A DNA stretch of 5,864 nt, from the NCBI GenBank assembly GCA_030620285.1, contig JAUXFA010000088.1, positions 1 to 5,864 on the forward strand, read 5' to 3'. The stretch is from Piscirickettsiaceae bacterium (GTDB lineage Bacteria > Pseudomonadota > Gammaproteobacteria > Nitrosococcales > Methylophagaceae). Position numbers and translations under genes: made by a program. The notes beneath the pieces were generated by a model that had not been told where the DNA came from, made no database searches, and saw only the letters and a list, made by a program, of their open reading frames with translations. Of the stretch, positions 1 through 5,864 are shown piece by piece. Position 1 is the first letter of the stretch. Every line of letters begins with the position of its first letter.

Positions 1-34
1 AAGTAGCGCAACTGGTTATATTGGAGTTTAGACA

Positions 35-403
35 ATGATTCAAATGCAAAGTAGTCTAGATGCCGCGGATAACAGCGGTGCTAAACGCATGGAATGTATC
101 AAAGTATTGGGTGGTTCGCACCGCCGTTATGCTGGGATCGGTGACGTGATTAAAGTCACTATTAAAGAAGCGGCGCCTCGCGGTAAAGTGAAAAAGGGTG
201 AAGTGCATAACGCTGTGATTGTTAGAACACGTAAAGGTGTTCGTCGGCCGGATGGTTCGCTTATTCGCTTTGACGGTAATGCAGCAGTTTTACTCAATGC
301 TGCACTTCAACCAATTGGTACTCGTATCTTTGGCCCAGTGACTCGTGAGCTTCGCGGTGAGAAGTTTATGAAGATTATTTCATTAGCGCCTGAAGTGCTA
401 TAA
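35..403 (+). CDS. rplN: 50S ribosomal protein L14
   Basis: L14 binds 23S rRNA on the subunit-interface face of the large subunit, next to L19, and helps form an intersubunit bridge. The 122-residue product is one residue shorter than E. coli L14 (123) and aligns end to end. Conserved blocks are ADNSGA (11-16), [13 protein letters not shown] (21-33), the basic GKVKKG loop (50-55), GVRRPDGS (68-75) and [10 protein letters not shown] (97-106), with the family ending ISLAPEVL. The missing residue lies in the loop around 88-92, before QPIGTR. The ATG start is backed by GGAG at 23-26, eight bases upstream, and gives the usual MIQ N-terminus. It is the first spc gene; the preceding gene (expected rpsQ) is not visible. 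rplX begins 16 bases after the stop. Identity is certain by similarity to the family. Confidence 0.98.
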   Translation: MIQMQSSLDAADNSGAKRMECIKVLGGSHRRYAGIGDVIKVTIKEAAPRGKVKKGEVHNAVIVRTRKGVRRPDGSLIRFDGNAAVLLNAALQPIGTRIFGPVTRELRGEKFMKIISLAPEVL

Positions 404-419
404 GTTAGGAATTGCTGAG

Positions 420-737
420 ATGGAAAGATTAAAAAAAGGCGATCAAGTTGTTGTTACAGCTGGTAAAGATCGTGGTAAACAAGGTGAGATTCTGAATCCA
501 GGAAAAGAAGGTAAGTTCTTGGTGCAAGGTATTAATCTTGTTAAAAAACACACAAAACCAAATCCTGCACTAGGCGCGGCTGGAGGCATCCTTGAAAAAG
601 AAATGCCTATTGATGGTTCAAACCTAGCATTGCTCAATCCTGAAACAGGAAAAGGCGATAAGGTTGGTTTTAAAATTTTAGATGATGGCCGTAAAGTTCG
701 CGTGTTTAAATCAAATGGCGAAGTTGTTGGCGCGTAA
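420..737 (+). CDS. rplX: 50S ribosomal protein L24
   Basis: L24 is an assembly initiator of the large subunit that binds near the 5' end of 23S rRNA; in the mature ribosome it lies near the peptide exit tunnel opening. The product is 105 residues (E. coli 104). An N-terminal KOW motif covers roughly residues 5-24, with the typical GKDRGKQG turn at 15-22, followed by the conserved [11 protein letters not shown] block (37-47) and GGILEKE (55-61). The C-terminal part keeps [21 protein letters not shown] (81-101), close to the E. coli protein. The ATG start has AGGA at 407-410, nine bases upstream. The N-terminus (MERLKKGD) is slightly shorter than in E. coli (MAAKIRRDD). The stop lies 21 bases before rplE, and the candidate S8 operator hairpin begins in that gap. 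Confidence 0.98.
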   Translation: MERLKKGDQVVVTAGKDRGKQGEILNPGKEGKFLVQGINLVKKHTKPNPALGAAGGILEKEMPIDGSNLALLNPETGKGDKVGFKILDDGRKVRVFKSNGEVVGA

Positions 738-754
738 GCGACGAATTAGGTAAA

Positions 755-794
755 TACAGTGAGCAGATTAAAAGATTTTTATCGTGATACTGTA
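755..794 (+). promoter_or_regulatory. candidate S8-binding hairpin over rplE start
   Basis: Seen: TACAGT (755-760) is exactly complementary to ACTGTA (789-794). Inside it CA/TG (764-765 with 785-786), GAT/ATC (766-768 with 781-783) and AAAA/TTTT (770-773 with 777-780) can pair, leaving an internal loop GAG/AT, single-base bulges at 784 and 769, and a three-base loop GAT (774-776). The GTG start of rplE (759-761) sits in the stem. Known: in E. coli S8 represses spc translation by binding a hairpin at the rplE start that mimics helix 21 of 16S rRNA. Inference: the blocks AGT, CAGAT and the 3' side TGATACTG resemble the E. coli helix 21 strands (AGUCAGAU and CUGAUACUGG, from memory), so this is probably the same operator in somewhat altered form. 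The pairing was worked out by eye. Confidence 0.5.
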
Positions 795-1298
795 GTCAAG
801 CAGCTAGTAGAGCAGTTTGGCTATAAATCAGTTATGGAAGTACCTAGAGTTACCAAGATCACTCTTAATATGGGTGTGGGTGAAGCATTAACTGATAAGA
901 AAGTATTAGAAAGTGCAGTGGCTGATATGGAAAAGATTTCCGGTCAGAAAGCTGTGATCACCAAAGCAAAGAAATCAATTGCGGGCTTTAAGTTGCGTGA
1001 AGGATGGCCAGTAGGCTGTAAAGTCACACTTCGTTCAGAACGTATGTATGATTTTCTAGATCGCTTGATCACTATCTCTATCCCTCGTACTCGTGACTTT
1101 CGTGGTTTAAACCCGAAATCTTTCGACAAGCAAGGTAATTATAGTATGGGCGTTAAAGAACAAATTATCTTCCCTGAAATTGAGTATGACAAAATTGATA
1201 AGTTAAGAGGGATGGATATTACTATTACAACGACAGCTAAAAATGCAGAAGAGTCACATGCATTGTTGTCAGCATTTAAATTCCCTTTTAGAAAATAA
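759..1298 (+). CDS. rplE: 50S ribosomal protein L5
   Basis: L5 binds 5S rRNA together with L18 and L25, attaches it to the central protuberance, and contacts the P-site tRNA and S13 in the small subunit. The product has 179 residues, the same as E. coli L5. Conserved blocks are [16 protein letters not shown] (28-43), [17 protein letters not shown] (61-77), [11 protein letters not shown] (86-96), RDFRGL (112-117) and [16 protein letters not shown] (126-141), ending in FPFRK. The start is GTG, chosen because it gives the full family length and has TAGG at 747-750 eight bases upstream; no suitable ATG lies nearby. The non-ATG start and the hairpin over it fit the role of rplE as the S8-controlled translation entry point, which is known for E. 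coli and inferred here. Confidence 0.98.
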   Translation: MSRLKDFYRDTVVKQLVEQFGYKSVMEVPRVTKITLNMGVGEALTDKKVLESAVADMEKISGQKAVITKAKKSIAGFKLREGWPVGCKVTLRSERMYDFLDRLITISIPRTRDFRGLNPKSFDKQGNYSMGVKEQIIFPEIEYDKIDKLRGMDITITTTAKNAEESHALLSAFKFPFRK

Positions 1299-1321
1299 AT
1301 ATAGGTTGGATGGAATAAGTT

Positions 1322-1627
1322 ATGGCTAAACGCAGCATGATTAATCGCGAAATTAAACGCGCAAAAATGGTAAAAAAATATGCAGTAAAGCGTGCGGAGT
1401 TGAAGAAGCAAATTGTTGACATGTCTCTTTCATTTGAAGAGCGTCAAGAAGCCTCTAAAAAGTTTCATGCATTACCTCGGAACTCAAGTTCAGTTCGCAT
1501 GAGAAACCGTTGCAACATAACTGGCCGTCCACATGGTTTTTACCGTAAGTTTGGATTGTCTAGAAACAAATTGCGTGAACACGCAATGAAAGGTGATATC
1601 CCTGGCCTAGTAATGGCTAGCTGGTAA
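1322..1627 (+). CDS. rpsN: 30S ribosomal protein S14, zinc-free (C-) form
   Basis: S14 binds the 3' major domain of 16S rRNA in the small-subunit head, beside S3 and S10, and is needed for late assembly. The product has 101 residues, equal to E. coli S14. The diagnostic block [20 protein letters not shown] lies at 61-80, with LPRNSSS before it (51-57) and the ending GLVMASW. Only one cysteine (residue 64) is present and there are no CxxC pairs, so this is the long zinc-free form rather than the about 61-residue zinc-ribbon form. TGGA at 1311-1314, seven bases before the ATG, is a modest ribosome binding site. The gene lies 23 bases after rplE and 30 bases before rpsH. Confidence 0.98.
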   Translation: MAKRSMINREIKRAKMVKKYAVKRAELKKQIVDMSLSFEERQEASKKFHALPRNSSSVRMRNRCNITGRPHGFYRKFGLSRNKLREHAMKGDIPGLVMASW

Positions 1628-1657
1628 ACCAAATAGATATTGTGGAGCTAGAATAAA

Positions 1658-2053
1658 ATGAGTATGACAGACCCGATTGCAGATATGCTAACCCGCATTC
1701 GTAATGCACAGCAAGCAAATAAAACTGACGTTTCAATGCCTTCATCTAAGGTGAAAGTGAGTATTGCTAAAGTGCTAGAAGACGAAGGCTATATTTCTGC
1801 ACATAATGTAAGTGATGTAGATGGTAAACCTGTGCTTTCAATTGCATTGAAGTACTTTGAAGGGAAAGCCGTTATTTCACAAATTGATCGTGTAAGCCGA
1901 CCTGGTTTACGTGTCTATAAAGCAGCTGGTGATATACCGAAAATTATTGCAGGTCTTGGTGTGGCGATTGTATCGACATCACAAGGTGTAATGACTGATC
2001 GTAAAGCAAGATCACTTGGCCAGGGCGGTGAAGTCCTGTGTGCTGTCAGCTAG
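1658..2053 (+). CDS. rpsH: 30S ribosomal protein S8
   Basis: S8 is a primary 16S rRNA-binding protein of the small-subunit platform, recognising helix 21 in the central domain. In E. coli it also represses its own operon by binding the mRNA at rplE. The product has 131 residues (E. coli 130). The N-terminal domain begins [18 protein letters not shown] and carries MPSSKVKV (27-34). The C-terminal RNA-binding domain keeps [10 protein letters not shown] (78-87), [20 protein letters not shown] (99-118) and GGEVLC (123-128). The first ATG is chosen because E. coli S8 also begins MSM and because GGAG (1644-1647) stands ten bases upstream; the ATG two codons later is a poorer choice. As the likely repressor of this operon, its probable target is the hairpin at 755-794. 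Confidence 0.98.
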   Translation: MSMTDPIADMLTRIRNAQQANKTDVSMPSSKVKVSIAKVLEDEGYISAHNVSDVDGKPVLSIALKYFEGKAVISQIDRVSRPGLRVYKAAGDIPKIIAGLGVAIVSTSQGVMTDRKARSLGQGGEVLCAVS

Positions 2054-2074
2054 TTAGTATTTGGAGATTATAGA

Positions 2075-2608
2075 ATGTCACGTATTGCTAATGCGCCAGT
2101 AGAAATACCGGCAGGCGTAGAAGTTTCACTCAACGGTAGTGAAGTTTCTATTAAGGGCACTAAAGGCACTTTGACACGCAGTATTCATGCTGATGTTGAA
2201 GTGATACAAGAAGGGTCAACGTTAAAAACGTCAGCGCGTAGCGCTGCCAAACAATCTGTTGCATTGGCGGGCACTACTCGTGCTTTGTTGAACAATATGG
2301 TTATGGGTGTGAGTCAAGGTTTTGAAAAGAAACTGACGCTTGTTGGCGTTGGTTATCGTGCGAAAGCTCAAGGTAGTAAACTTGACTTAACGCTCGGTTT
2401 CTCTCATCCAGTACAGTACGTTGTGCCAGAAGGTATTAAAATCGAAACACCAAGTCAAACTGAAATTGTTGTGGCGGGTGCAGATAAACAAGTAGTTGGC
2501 CAGGTTGCGGCAGATATTCGCGCTTACCGTCCACCAGAACCTTATAAAGGTAAAGGTGTTCGTTACGCTGATGAGTATGTTGCTCGCAAAGAAGCTAAGA
2601 AATCATAA
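2075..2608 (+). CDS. rplF: 50S ribosomal protein L6
   Basis: L6 binds 23S rRNA domain VI near the sarcin-ricin loop, close to where elongation factors dock. The 177-residue product matches E. coli L6 in length. Two tandem L6 folds are expected, roughly residues 10-80 and 88-165. The first contains the [18 protein letters not shown] block (66-83). The second contains [12 protein letters not shown] (89-100), LGFSHPV (107-113), [18 protein letters not shown] (135-152) and the family signature [14 protein letters not shown] (154-167), with a basic KEAKK tail. Residues about 44-60 differ most from E. coli. A strong ribosome binding site, TTGGAG (2061-2066), stands eight bases before the ATG. rplR follows after only 12 bases. 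A compact GC-rich inverted repeat lies inside the gene at 2232-2246. Confidence 0.98.
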   Translation: MSRIANAPVEIPAGVEVSLNGSEVSIKGTKGTLTRSIHADVEVIQEGSTLKTSARSAAKQSVALAGTTRALLNNMVMGVSQGFEKKLTLVGVGYRAKAQGSKLDLTLGFSHPVQYVVPEGIKIETPSQTEIVVAGADKQVVGQVAADIRAYRPPEPYKGKGVRYADEYVARKEAKKS

Positions 2609-2620
2609 TTAGGCTGAACA

Positions 2621-2974
2621 ATGAATAAGAAGAATTCACGTTTACGTAGAGCGGTACGTTCAAGAGCAAAGATTAAAGAGCTTGAAGCATACCGTTTAAC
2701 AGTTCATAGAACACCACGTCACATTTATGCACAAGTCATTATGCACGACAGTTCAAAAGTGATTGCATCCGCATCCACTTTAGATGCTGACGTTAAAAAA
2801 GACTTGAAAAATAGTGGTAATGCAGATGCAGCAGCAGCAGTTGGTAAGGCGATTGCTTTACGTGCCGCTGGTGAAGGCATAACGGATGTAGCATTTGACC
2901 GTTCTGGTTTTAAATATCACGGCAGAGTTAAAGCATTAGCTGAAGCTGCTCGTGAGAACGGCTTGCAGTTTTAA
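2621..2974 (+). CDS. rplR: 50S ribosomal protein L18
   Basis: L18 binds 5S rRNA and, with L5, brings it into the central protuberance of the large subunit. The product has 117 residues, as in E. coli. The N-terminus is strongly basic (arginine and lysine rich over residues 3-18), which in this family contacts 5S rRNA. It is followed by [16 protein letters not shown] (25-40), the alanine-rich helix [14 protein letters not shown] (69-82), and the signature [17 protein letters not shown] (91-107), ending ENGLQF. The ribosome binding site is weak: TAGG (2610-2613), seven bases before the ATG. With only 12 bases separating it from rplF, translational coupling to rplF is likely. Four GCA codons in a row (2828-2839) encode part of the alanine run. 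Confidence 0.98.
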   Translation: MNKKNSRLRRAVRSRAKIKELEAYRLTVHRTPRHIYAQVIMHDSSKVIASASTLDADVKKDLKNSGNADAAAAVGKAIALRAAGEGITDVAFDRSGFKYHGRVKALAEAARENGLQF

Positions 2975-2992
2975 TTTTAAAGGTATTATCAC

Positions 2993-3508
2993 ATGGCACA
3001 AAATGATCAACGTCAACAACAAGGCCCATCTGATGGCATGGTTGAAAAACTAGTTGGTATCCGTCGGGTAGCCAAAGTTGTAAAAGGTGGTCGCGTATTT
3101 GGTTTTTCTGCACTGACTGTAGTTGGTGACGGTGAAGGTCGAGTAGGTTTCGGTCAAGGTAAAGCACGTGAAGTTCCGGTTGCTATCCAAAAAGCAATGG
3201 ATGAAGCAAGAAAGAACTTACAAACTGTCTCTTTAGATGGCCACACTCTGCAACATGCAGTGACATCTCGTTATGGTGCGGCAAAAGTTTATATGCAGCC
3301 AGCATCAGATGGTACCGGTGTCATTGCCGGTGGTGCGATGCGTGCGGTATTCGATGCGGTTGGTGTTCACAATGTTTTAGCCAAGTCTATCGGTTCAACA
3401 AACCCTTTAAACGTTGTTCGTGCAACGATCAAAGGTTTGTCAGATATGAATAACCCAGAAGCAGTTGCTGCCAAACGCGGTAAGACAGTTGCTGAGATCA
3501 TGGAATAA
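2993..3508 (+). CDS. rpsE: 30S ribosomal protein S5
   Basis: S5 sits on the solvent side of the small subunit near the mRNA entry channel, contacts S4 and S8, and affects decoding accuracy. The product has 171 residues (E. coli 167). The N-terminal double-stranded-RNA-binding-like domain starts near residue 18 and includes the loop [13 protein letters not shown] (24-36), where spectinomycin-resistance substitutions map in E. coli; nothing here resembles the resistance changes I know of. Then come the S5 signature [20 protein letters not shown] (49-68) and the C-terminal domain with [19 protein letters not shown] (101-119), [12 protein letters not shown] (127-138) and KRGKTVAEI (161-169). The first 15 residues are glutamine-rich, differ from E. 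coli and are about five residues longer. AAAGG (2979-2983), nine bases before the ATG, is the likely binding site. Confidence 0.98.
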   Translation: MAQNDQRQQQGPSDGMVEKLVGIRRVAKVVKGGRVFGFSALTVVGDGEGRVGFGQGKAREVPVAIQKAMDEARKNLQTVSLDGHTLQHAVTSRYGAAKVYMQPASDGTGVIAGGAMRAVFDAVGVHNVLAKSIGSTNPLNVVRATIKGLSDMNNPEAVAAKRGKTVAEIME

Positions 3509-3513
3509 TAAAA

Positions 3514-3702
3514 ATGGCATCTCAATCTAAATTAAAAGTTACATTGGTTAAAAGCACCATTGGTCGTTTAGCCAAACATAAAGCATGTGTTGCAGGTCTA
3601 GGTTTAAGAAAAACAGGCAGCAGCGCGGTTGTTATTGATACACCTGAAAATAGAGGCATGATTAATCACGTGTCTTATCTATTAAAGGTTGAGGAAGTAT
3701 AA
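3514..3702 (+). CDS. rpmD: 50S ribosomal protein L30
   Basis: L30 is a small large-subunit protein bound to 23S rRNA domain II near the 5S rRNA region; many bacterial groups lack it. The 62-residue product (E. coli 59) has the family core [19 protein letters not shown] (15-33) and the block [18 protein letters not shown] (42-59). The start lies five bases after the rpsE stop. The only Shine-Dalgarno-like sequence, TGGA at 3501-3504, is inside the last codons of rpsE and nine bases upstream, so expression is probably coupled to rpsE translation. In turn its own last codons contain the binding site for rplO. Confidence 0.97.
   Translation: MASQSKLKVTLVKSTIGRLAKHKACVAGLGLRKTGSSAVVIDTPENRGMINHVSYLLKVEEV
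3691..3697 (+). promoter_or_regulatory. rplO ribosome binding site inside rpmD
   Basis: GAGGAAG forms the codons just before the rpmD stop and lies six bases before the ATG at 3704. It decides the rplO start: the upstream in-frame TTG at 3689 overlaps this sequence and would place the binding site inside the coding region. The rpmD stop (3700-3702) and the rplO ATG are separated by one base, so terminating ribosomes can re-initiate directly. Confidence 0.75.
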
Positions 3703-3703
3703 G

Positions 3704-4138
3704 ATGTACTTGAATACTATTGCTCCTACACCAGGCGCTAAAAAAACAGCTAAACGTGTTGGCCGAGGTATTGGCTCAGGTTTAGGTAAAACATGTGGCC
3801 GAGGCCATAAAGGTCAAAAATCTCGTTCAGGTGGTTTTAGTAAACGTGGTTTTGAGGGTGGTCAACAACCTTTACAACGTCGCTTACCTAAAGTTGGTTT
3901 TAGATCACGTAAAGCAGCAACGACGGCAGAAGTTCGTCTTGATGTGATTGCCAATATTGAAGGTGATGTGGTCGATTTGTTAGCACTGAAAGCCGTTGGC
4001 GCAGTGTCAGACAATACATTACGTGCAAAAGTAATTGCATCAGGTGACATTACAACAGCCGTGACTGTAAAAGGTCTTGCTGTGACAGCGGGCGCTCAAA
4101 AAGCGATTGAAGCTGCCGGCGGTAAAGTAGAAGACTAA
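3704..4138 (+). CDS. rplO: 50S ribosomal protein L15
   Basis: L15 binds 23S rRNA and acts in later steps of large-subunit assembly; its long basic N-terminal extension threads into rRNA. From the ATG at 3704 the product is 144 residues, equal to E. coli L15, and begins [14 protein letters not shown] like E. coli MRLNTLSP. The reading frame is open to a TTG at 3689, which would add five residues (MRKYK) with no family support, so I reject that start. The glycine- and arginine-rich region [20 protein letters not shown] (18-37) is typical, with Cys31 where E. coli has Gly. Then follow [19 protein letters not shown] (48-66), the [12 protein letters not shown] block (68-79) and the C-terminal [20 protein letters not shown] (124-143). 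secY starts four bases after the stop. Confidence 0.97.
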   Translation: MYLNTIAPTPGAKKTAKRVGRGIGSGLGKTCGRGHKGQKSRSGGFSKRGFEGGQQPLQRRLPKVGFRSRKAATTAEVRLDVIANIEGDVVDLLALKAVGAVSDNTLRAKVIASGDITTAVTVKGLAVTAGAQKAIEAAGGKVED

Positions 4139-4142
4139 TCTA

Positions 4143-5495
4143 GTGGCTGATAATAAACAAAATGCATTACCAGCGGCAGGCGGAAAGTTTGCAGAGTTAA
4201 AAGCTCGGCTACTCTTTGTGTTGGGTGCTTTGCTTGTTTATCGAATGGGAACCTTTATTCCTGTTCCAGGAATTGATCCGGCTGCATTAGCAGTCATGTT
4301 TGATCAGCAAAAAGGCACTATCCTGGACATGTTTAATATGTTTTCAGGTGGCGCATTATCACGGTTATCAGTGTTTGCTTTAGGTATTATGCCATATATT
4401 TCTGCATCGATTATTATGCAGTTATTAAGTGTGGTTCATCCTAAGCTTGCCCAGTATAAAAAAGAAGGTGCGGCAGGTAAACGTAAGATTACTCAATACA
4501 CACGGTACGGTACCTTAGTATTAGCGACATTCCAAGCATTAGGTATTTCGATTGCATTGGAGAGTCAAAGCGCTGCGGGTATTGGTGTTGTTATTGATCC
4601 TGGTATGGCATTCCGGTTGGTCACTGTTATTACATTAGTTACGGGCACTATGTTCTTAATGTGGTTAGGCGAACAAATTACTGAACGAGGTATTGGTAAC
4701 GGTATTTCATTGATTATCTTTGCAGGTATTGTCGCTGGGTTGCCAGCTGCGATAGGTGGTACATTAGAGCTTGCCCGTACGGGTCAAATACATACCTTTT
4801 TAGTGATTACGCTCATTATTTTAGCGTTAGCGGTAACAGCCTTTGTGGTCTTTGTGGAGCGTGCTCAAAGACGTATTCCGGTGCATTATGCGAAACGCCA
4901 ACAAGGCCGAAAAATGATGGCTGGTCAAGTAACGCATTTGCCATTGAAGTTGAATATGGCTGGGGTAATACCACCGATTTTTGCATCGAGTATTATTTTA
5001 TTCCCAGCGACGATTGCAGGTTGGTTTGGTAGTAGTACCGGTATGGGATGGCTGCAAGATATTTCGACATTAATGTCGCCCGGCCAACCGTTATACGTGA
5101 TGTCGTATGCGCTTGCTATTATCTTCTTCTGTTTCTTTTATACGGCATTGGTTTTTAATCCGAAGGATACAGCTGAAAACTTGCAGAAATCAGGTGCTTT
5201 TATTCCTGGAATTAGACCGGGTGAGCAAACAGTAAAATATATCGATAGCATTATGGGTCGTTTAACTTTGGCCGGTGCCATCTACATAACATCAGTGTGT
5301 TTATTGCCTGAGTTTTTAATTCTTTATTGGAGTGTGCCATTTTACTTTGGTGGTACATCATTATTGATTATCGTGGTCGTGGTGATGGACTTTGTATCAC
5401 AAGTGCAATCACACATGATGTCACAACAGTATGAAAGTTTGATGAAAAAATCAGGCAAAAATAATAGTGGAATGTCAGGCTTTTTAGGCCAGTAG
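4143..5495 (+). CDS. secY: Sec translocon channel subunit SecY
   Basis: SecY forms the inner-membrane channel for export and membrane insertion of proteins, working with SecE, SecG, the ATPase SecA and translating ribosomes. The product has 450 residues (E. coli 443) and aligns from end to end. About ten membrane segments are visible, near 22-42, 76-96, 121-141, 156-176, 183-203, 218-238, 272-292, 317-337, 373-393 and 398-418. The plug and second-helix region [15 protein letters not shown] (60-74) and [17 protein letters not shown] (79-95) are conserved. The cytoplasmic loop around 241-270 keeps [15 protein letters not shown], and the loop [11 protein letters not shown] (353-363) holds Arg358, matching the essential E. 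coli Arg357. The start is GTG with only a weak AGAAG (4129-4133) upstream. The C-terminal tail is serine, glycine and asparagine rich and longer than in E. coli. Confidence 0.98.
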   Translation: MADNKQNALPAAGGKFAELKARLLFVLGALLVYRMGTFIPVPGIDPAALAVMFDQQKGTILDMFNMFSGGALSRLSVFALGIMPYISASIIMQLLSVVHPKLAQYKKEGAAGKRKITQYTRYGTLVLATFQALGISIALESQSAAGIGVVIDPGMAFRLVTVITLVTGTMFLMWLGEQITERGIGNGISLIIFAGIVAGLPAAIGGTLELARTGQIHTFLVITLIILALAVTAFVVFVERAQRRIPVHYAKRQQGRKMMAGQVTHLPLKLNMAGVIPPIFASSIILFPATIAGWFGSSTGMGWLQDISTLMSPGQPLYVMSYALAIIFFCFFYTALVFNPKDTAENLQKSGAFIPGIRPGEQTVKYIDSIMGRLTLAGAIYITSVCLLPEFLILYWSVPFYFGGTSLLIIVVVVMDFVSQVQSHMMSQQYESLMKKSGKNNSGMSGFLGQ

Positions 5496-5533
5496 ATAGC
5501 AATCCATATATAAGATTTAGTTGGAGAAAACCG

Positions 5534-5647
5534 ATGAAAGTACAAGCATCAGTAAAAAAGATATGCCGCAACTGTAAAGTTGTTAAGCGTCGTGGTGTTT
5601 TACGTGTGATCTGTAAAGAAGCACGTCATAAACAACGCCAAGGTTAG
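5534..5647 (+). CDS. rpmJ: 50S ribosomal protein L36, zinc-ribbon (C+) form
   Basis: L36 is the smallest large-subunit protein and binds 23S rRNA near the elongation-factor side. This short gene encodes 37 residues, beginning [20 protein letters not shown] and ending HKQRQG, nearly the same as E. coli L36 (38 residues). The zinc ligands of the C+ form are all present: Cys11, Cys14, Cys27 and His32. The spacing of four residues between Cys27 and His32 is that of the common 37-residue form; E. coli has one more. GGAG (5523-5526), seven bases before the ATG, is a good ribosome binding site. The gene lies 38 bases after secY and 88 bases before rpsM, the position of the last spc gene in gammaproteobacteria. 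Confidence 0.98.
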   Translation: MKVQASVKKICRNCKVVKRRGVLRVICKEARHKQRQG

Positions 5648-5671
5648 TTAGGTATTAAGTAAATTAATGTA

Positions 5672-5701
5672 TTGTTGGACCAAGAATTTGTATGTTATAA
5701 T
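5672..5701 (+). promoter_or_regulatory. probable alpha-operon promoter (extended -10)
   Basis: In the gap between rpmJ and rpsM there is a perfect TATAAT (5696-5701) preceded by TG at 5693-5694 with one base between, which is the extended -10 form for the main sigma factor. The -35 is poor: TTGTTG (5672-5677, 18-base spacer) or TTGGAC (5675-5680, 15-base spacer), each sharing only the TTG. An extended -10 often compensates for a weak -35. Transcription would start near 5708, leaving a leader of about 28 bases that still contains the rpsM binding site AGGG (5725-5728). E. coli has its alpha promoter in this same gap, which supports the call. No terminator is visible after rpmJ, so read-through from spc is also likely. 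Confidence 0.65.
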
Positions 5702-5735
5702 TCTCGGTTCACTATTGAAGGATTAGGGTAGCTCA

Positions 5736-5864
5736 ATGGCTCGTATTGCTGGAATAAACGTTCCTGTTCAAAAGCATACTGTAATAGCGTTAACCGCTAT
5801 TTACGGTATTGGTCTTACTCGTGCACAACAAGTGTGCGCTGCTGCAAAAGTTGCAGAAGATACT
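5736..5864 (+). CDS. rpsM: 30S ribosomal protein S13 (5' part, cut by window edge)
   Basis: S13 sits in the head of the small subunit, contacts L5 through an intersubunit bridge and touches P-site tRNA. Only the first 43 codons are present, of about 118 expected; the frame stays open to the window edge, so this is an artefact of the cut and not a broken gene. The N-terminus [20 protein letters not shown] is nearly that of E. coli ([20 protein letters not shown]), and [13 protein letters not shown] (21-33) matches the helix-turn region typical of the family. The ATG has AGGG (5725-5728) seven bases upstream. It is the first gene of the alpha operon, in E. coli followed by rpsK, rpsD, rpoA and rplQ. 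Confidence 0.97.
   Translation, partial: MARIAGINVPVQKHTVIALTAIYGIGLTRAQQVCAAAKVAEDT

Noticed and set aside
17..22. TATATT upstream of rplN as a -10 box of the spc promoter
   Set aside because: A start about seven bases downstream would fall after the GGAG ribosome binding site at 23-26, leaving no usable leader. The E. coli spc promoter lies much further upstream, outside this window.
1..34. Tail of rpsQ at the left edge
   Set aside because: None of the three frames matches the S17 C-terminus; a frame-1 stop at 4-6 could end any gene and one codon is too little to judge.
1139..1411. Minus-strand open frame of 90 codons across the rplE-rpsN junction, and other minus-strand frames
   Set aside because: They are reverse-strand shadows of conserved ribosomal-protein genes, with no family resemblance and no sign of a binding site or promoter.
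2822..2840. GCA repeat in rplR as a microsatellite
   Set aside because: Only four full repeats, and the alanine run they encode is conserved in L18 (E. coli has DAAAAVGKA as well).
3689..3703. Upstream TTG start for rplO, giving five extra residues
   Set aside because: The ATG at 3704 gives the exact family length and N-terminus and has GAGGAAG at the right distance; the extra residues MRKYK have no counterpart in L15.
5506..5514. ATATATAAG in the secY-rpmJ gap as a promoter for rpmJ
   Set aside because: No -35-like sequence at 16-18 bases upstream, no TG extension, and a transcript start would fall on the rpmJ ribosome binding site.
5342..5571. Two minus-strand open frames over the end of secY and rpmJ
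   Set aside because: Both lie antisense to secY and to the short rpmJ gene, which is strongly conserved on the + strand.
5648..5735. Intrinsic terminator after rpmJ
   Set aside because: No GC-rich stem followed by a T run is present; the only exact inverted repeat is A/T-rich with a 10-base interval and lies on the promoter.

Overview
This window is a stretch of conserved bacterial chromosome: almost the whole spc ribosomal-protein operon and the first part of the alpha operon, all on the + strand. The gene order is rplN, rplX, rplE, rpsN, rpsH, rplF, rplR, rpsE, rpmD, rplO, secY, rpmJ, then rpsM, which runs off the right edge. This is the Escherichia coli order. The proteins resemble their E. 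coli counterparts closely along their full lengths, and rpmJ follows secY directly with no adk, map or infA between them. Together with the 101-residue cysteine-poor form of S14 and the presence of L30, this points to a gammaproteobacterium. The DNA leans towards A+T with many A/T third positions. I would not name a genus.

Layout: positions 1-34 hold only the ribosome binding site of rplN; any spc promoter would lie further upstream. Positions 35-4138 encode ten ribosomal proteins (L14, L24, L5, S14, S8, L6, L18, S5, L30, L15) separated by 1 to 30 bases, with no overlaps and no visible internal terminator. Positions 4143-5495 encode SecY, the pore of the Sec translocon. It begins with GTG behind a poor Shine-Dalgarno sequence. 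rpmJ (L36, zinc-ribbon form) lies at 5534-5647 and is only 37 codons long. An 88-base gap follows, carrying a good extended -10 promoter that probably starts the alpha operon, and then the first 43 codons of rpsM (S13).

Function: the genes supply components of both ribosomal subunits plus the membrane channel through which nascent exported proteins pass, so ribosome and translocon production are tied to one transcript. In E. coli this operon is controlled by S8 binding to the mRNA near the start of rplE. Here a 40-base hairpin at 755-794 spans the rplE start codon and shares sequence blocks with the S8 site of 16S rRNA, so the same control probably exists. In contrast, the rpmJ-rpsM gap looks too short for the E. 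coli S4 leader pseudoknot.

The region is housekeeping DNA. I found no mobile element, CRISPR array, RNA gene or undescribed system. The observations worth checking concern regulation.
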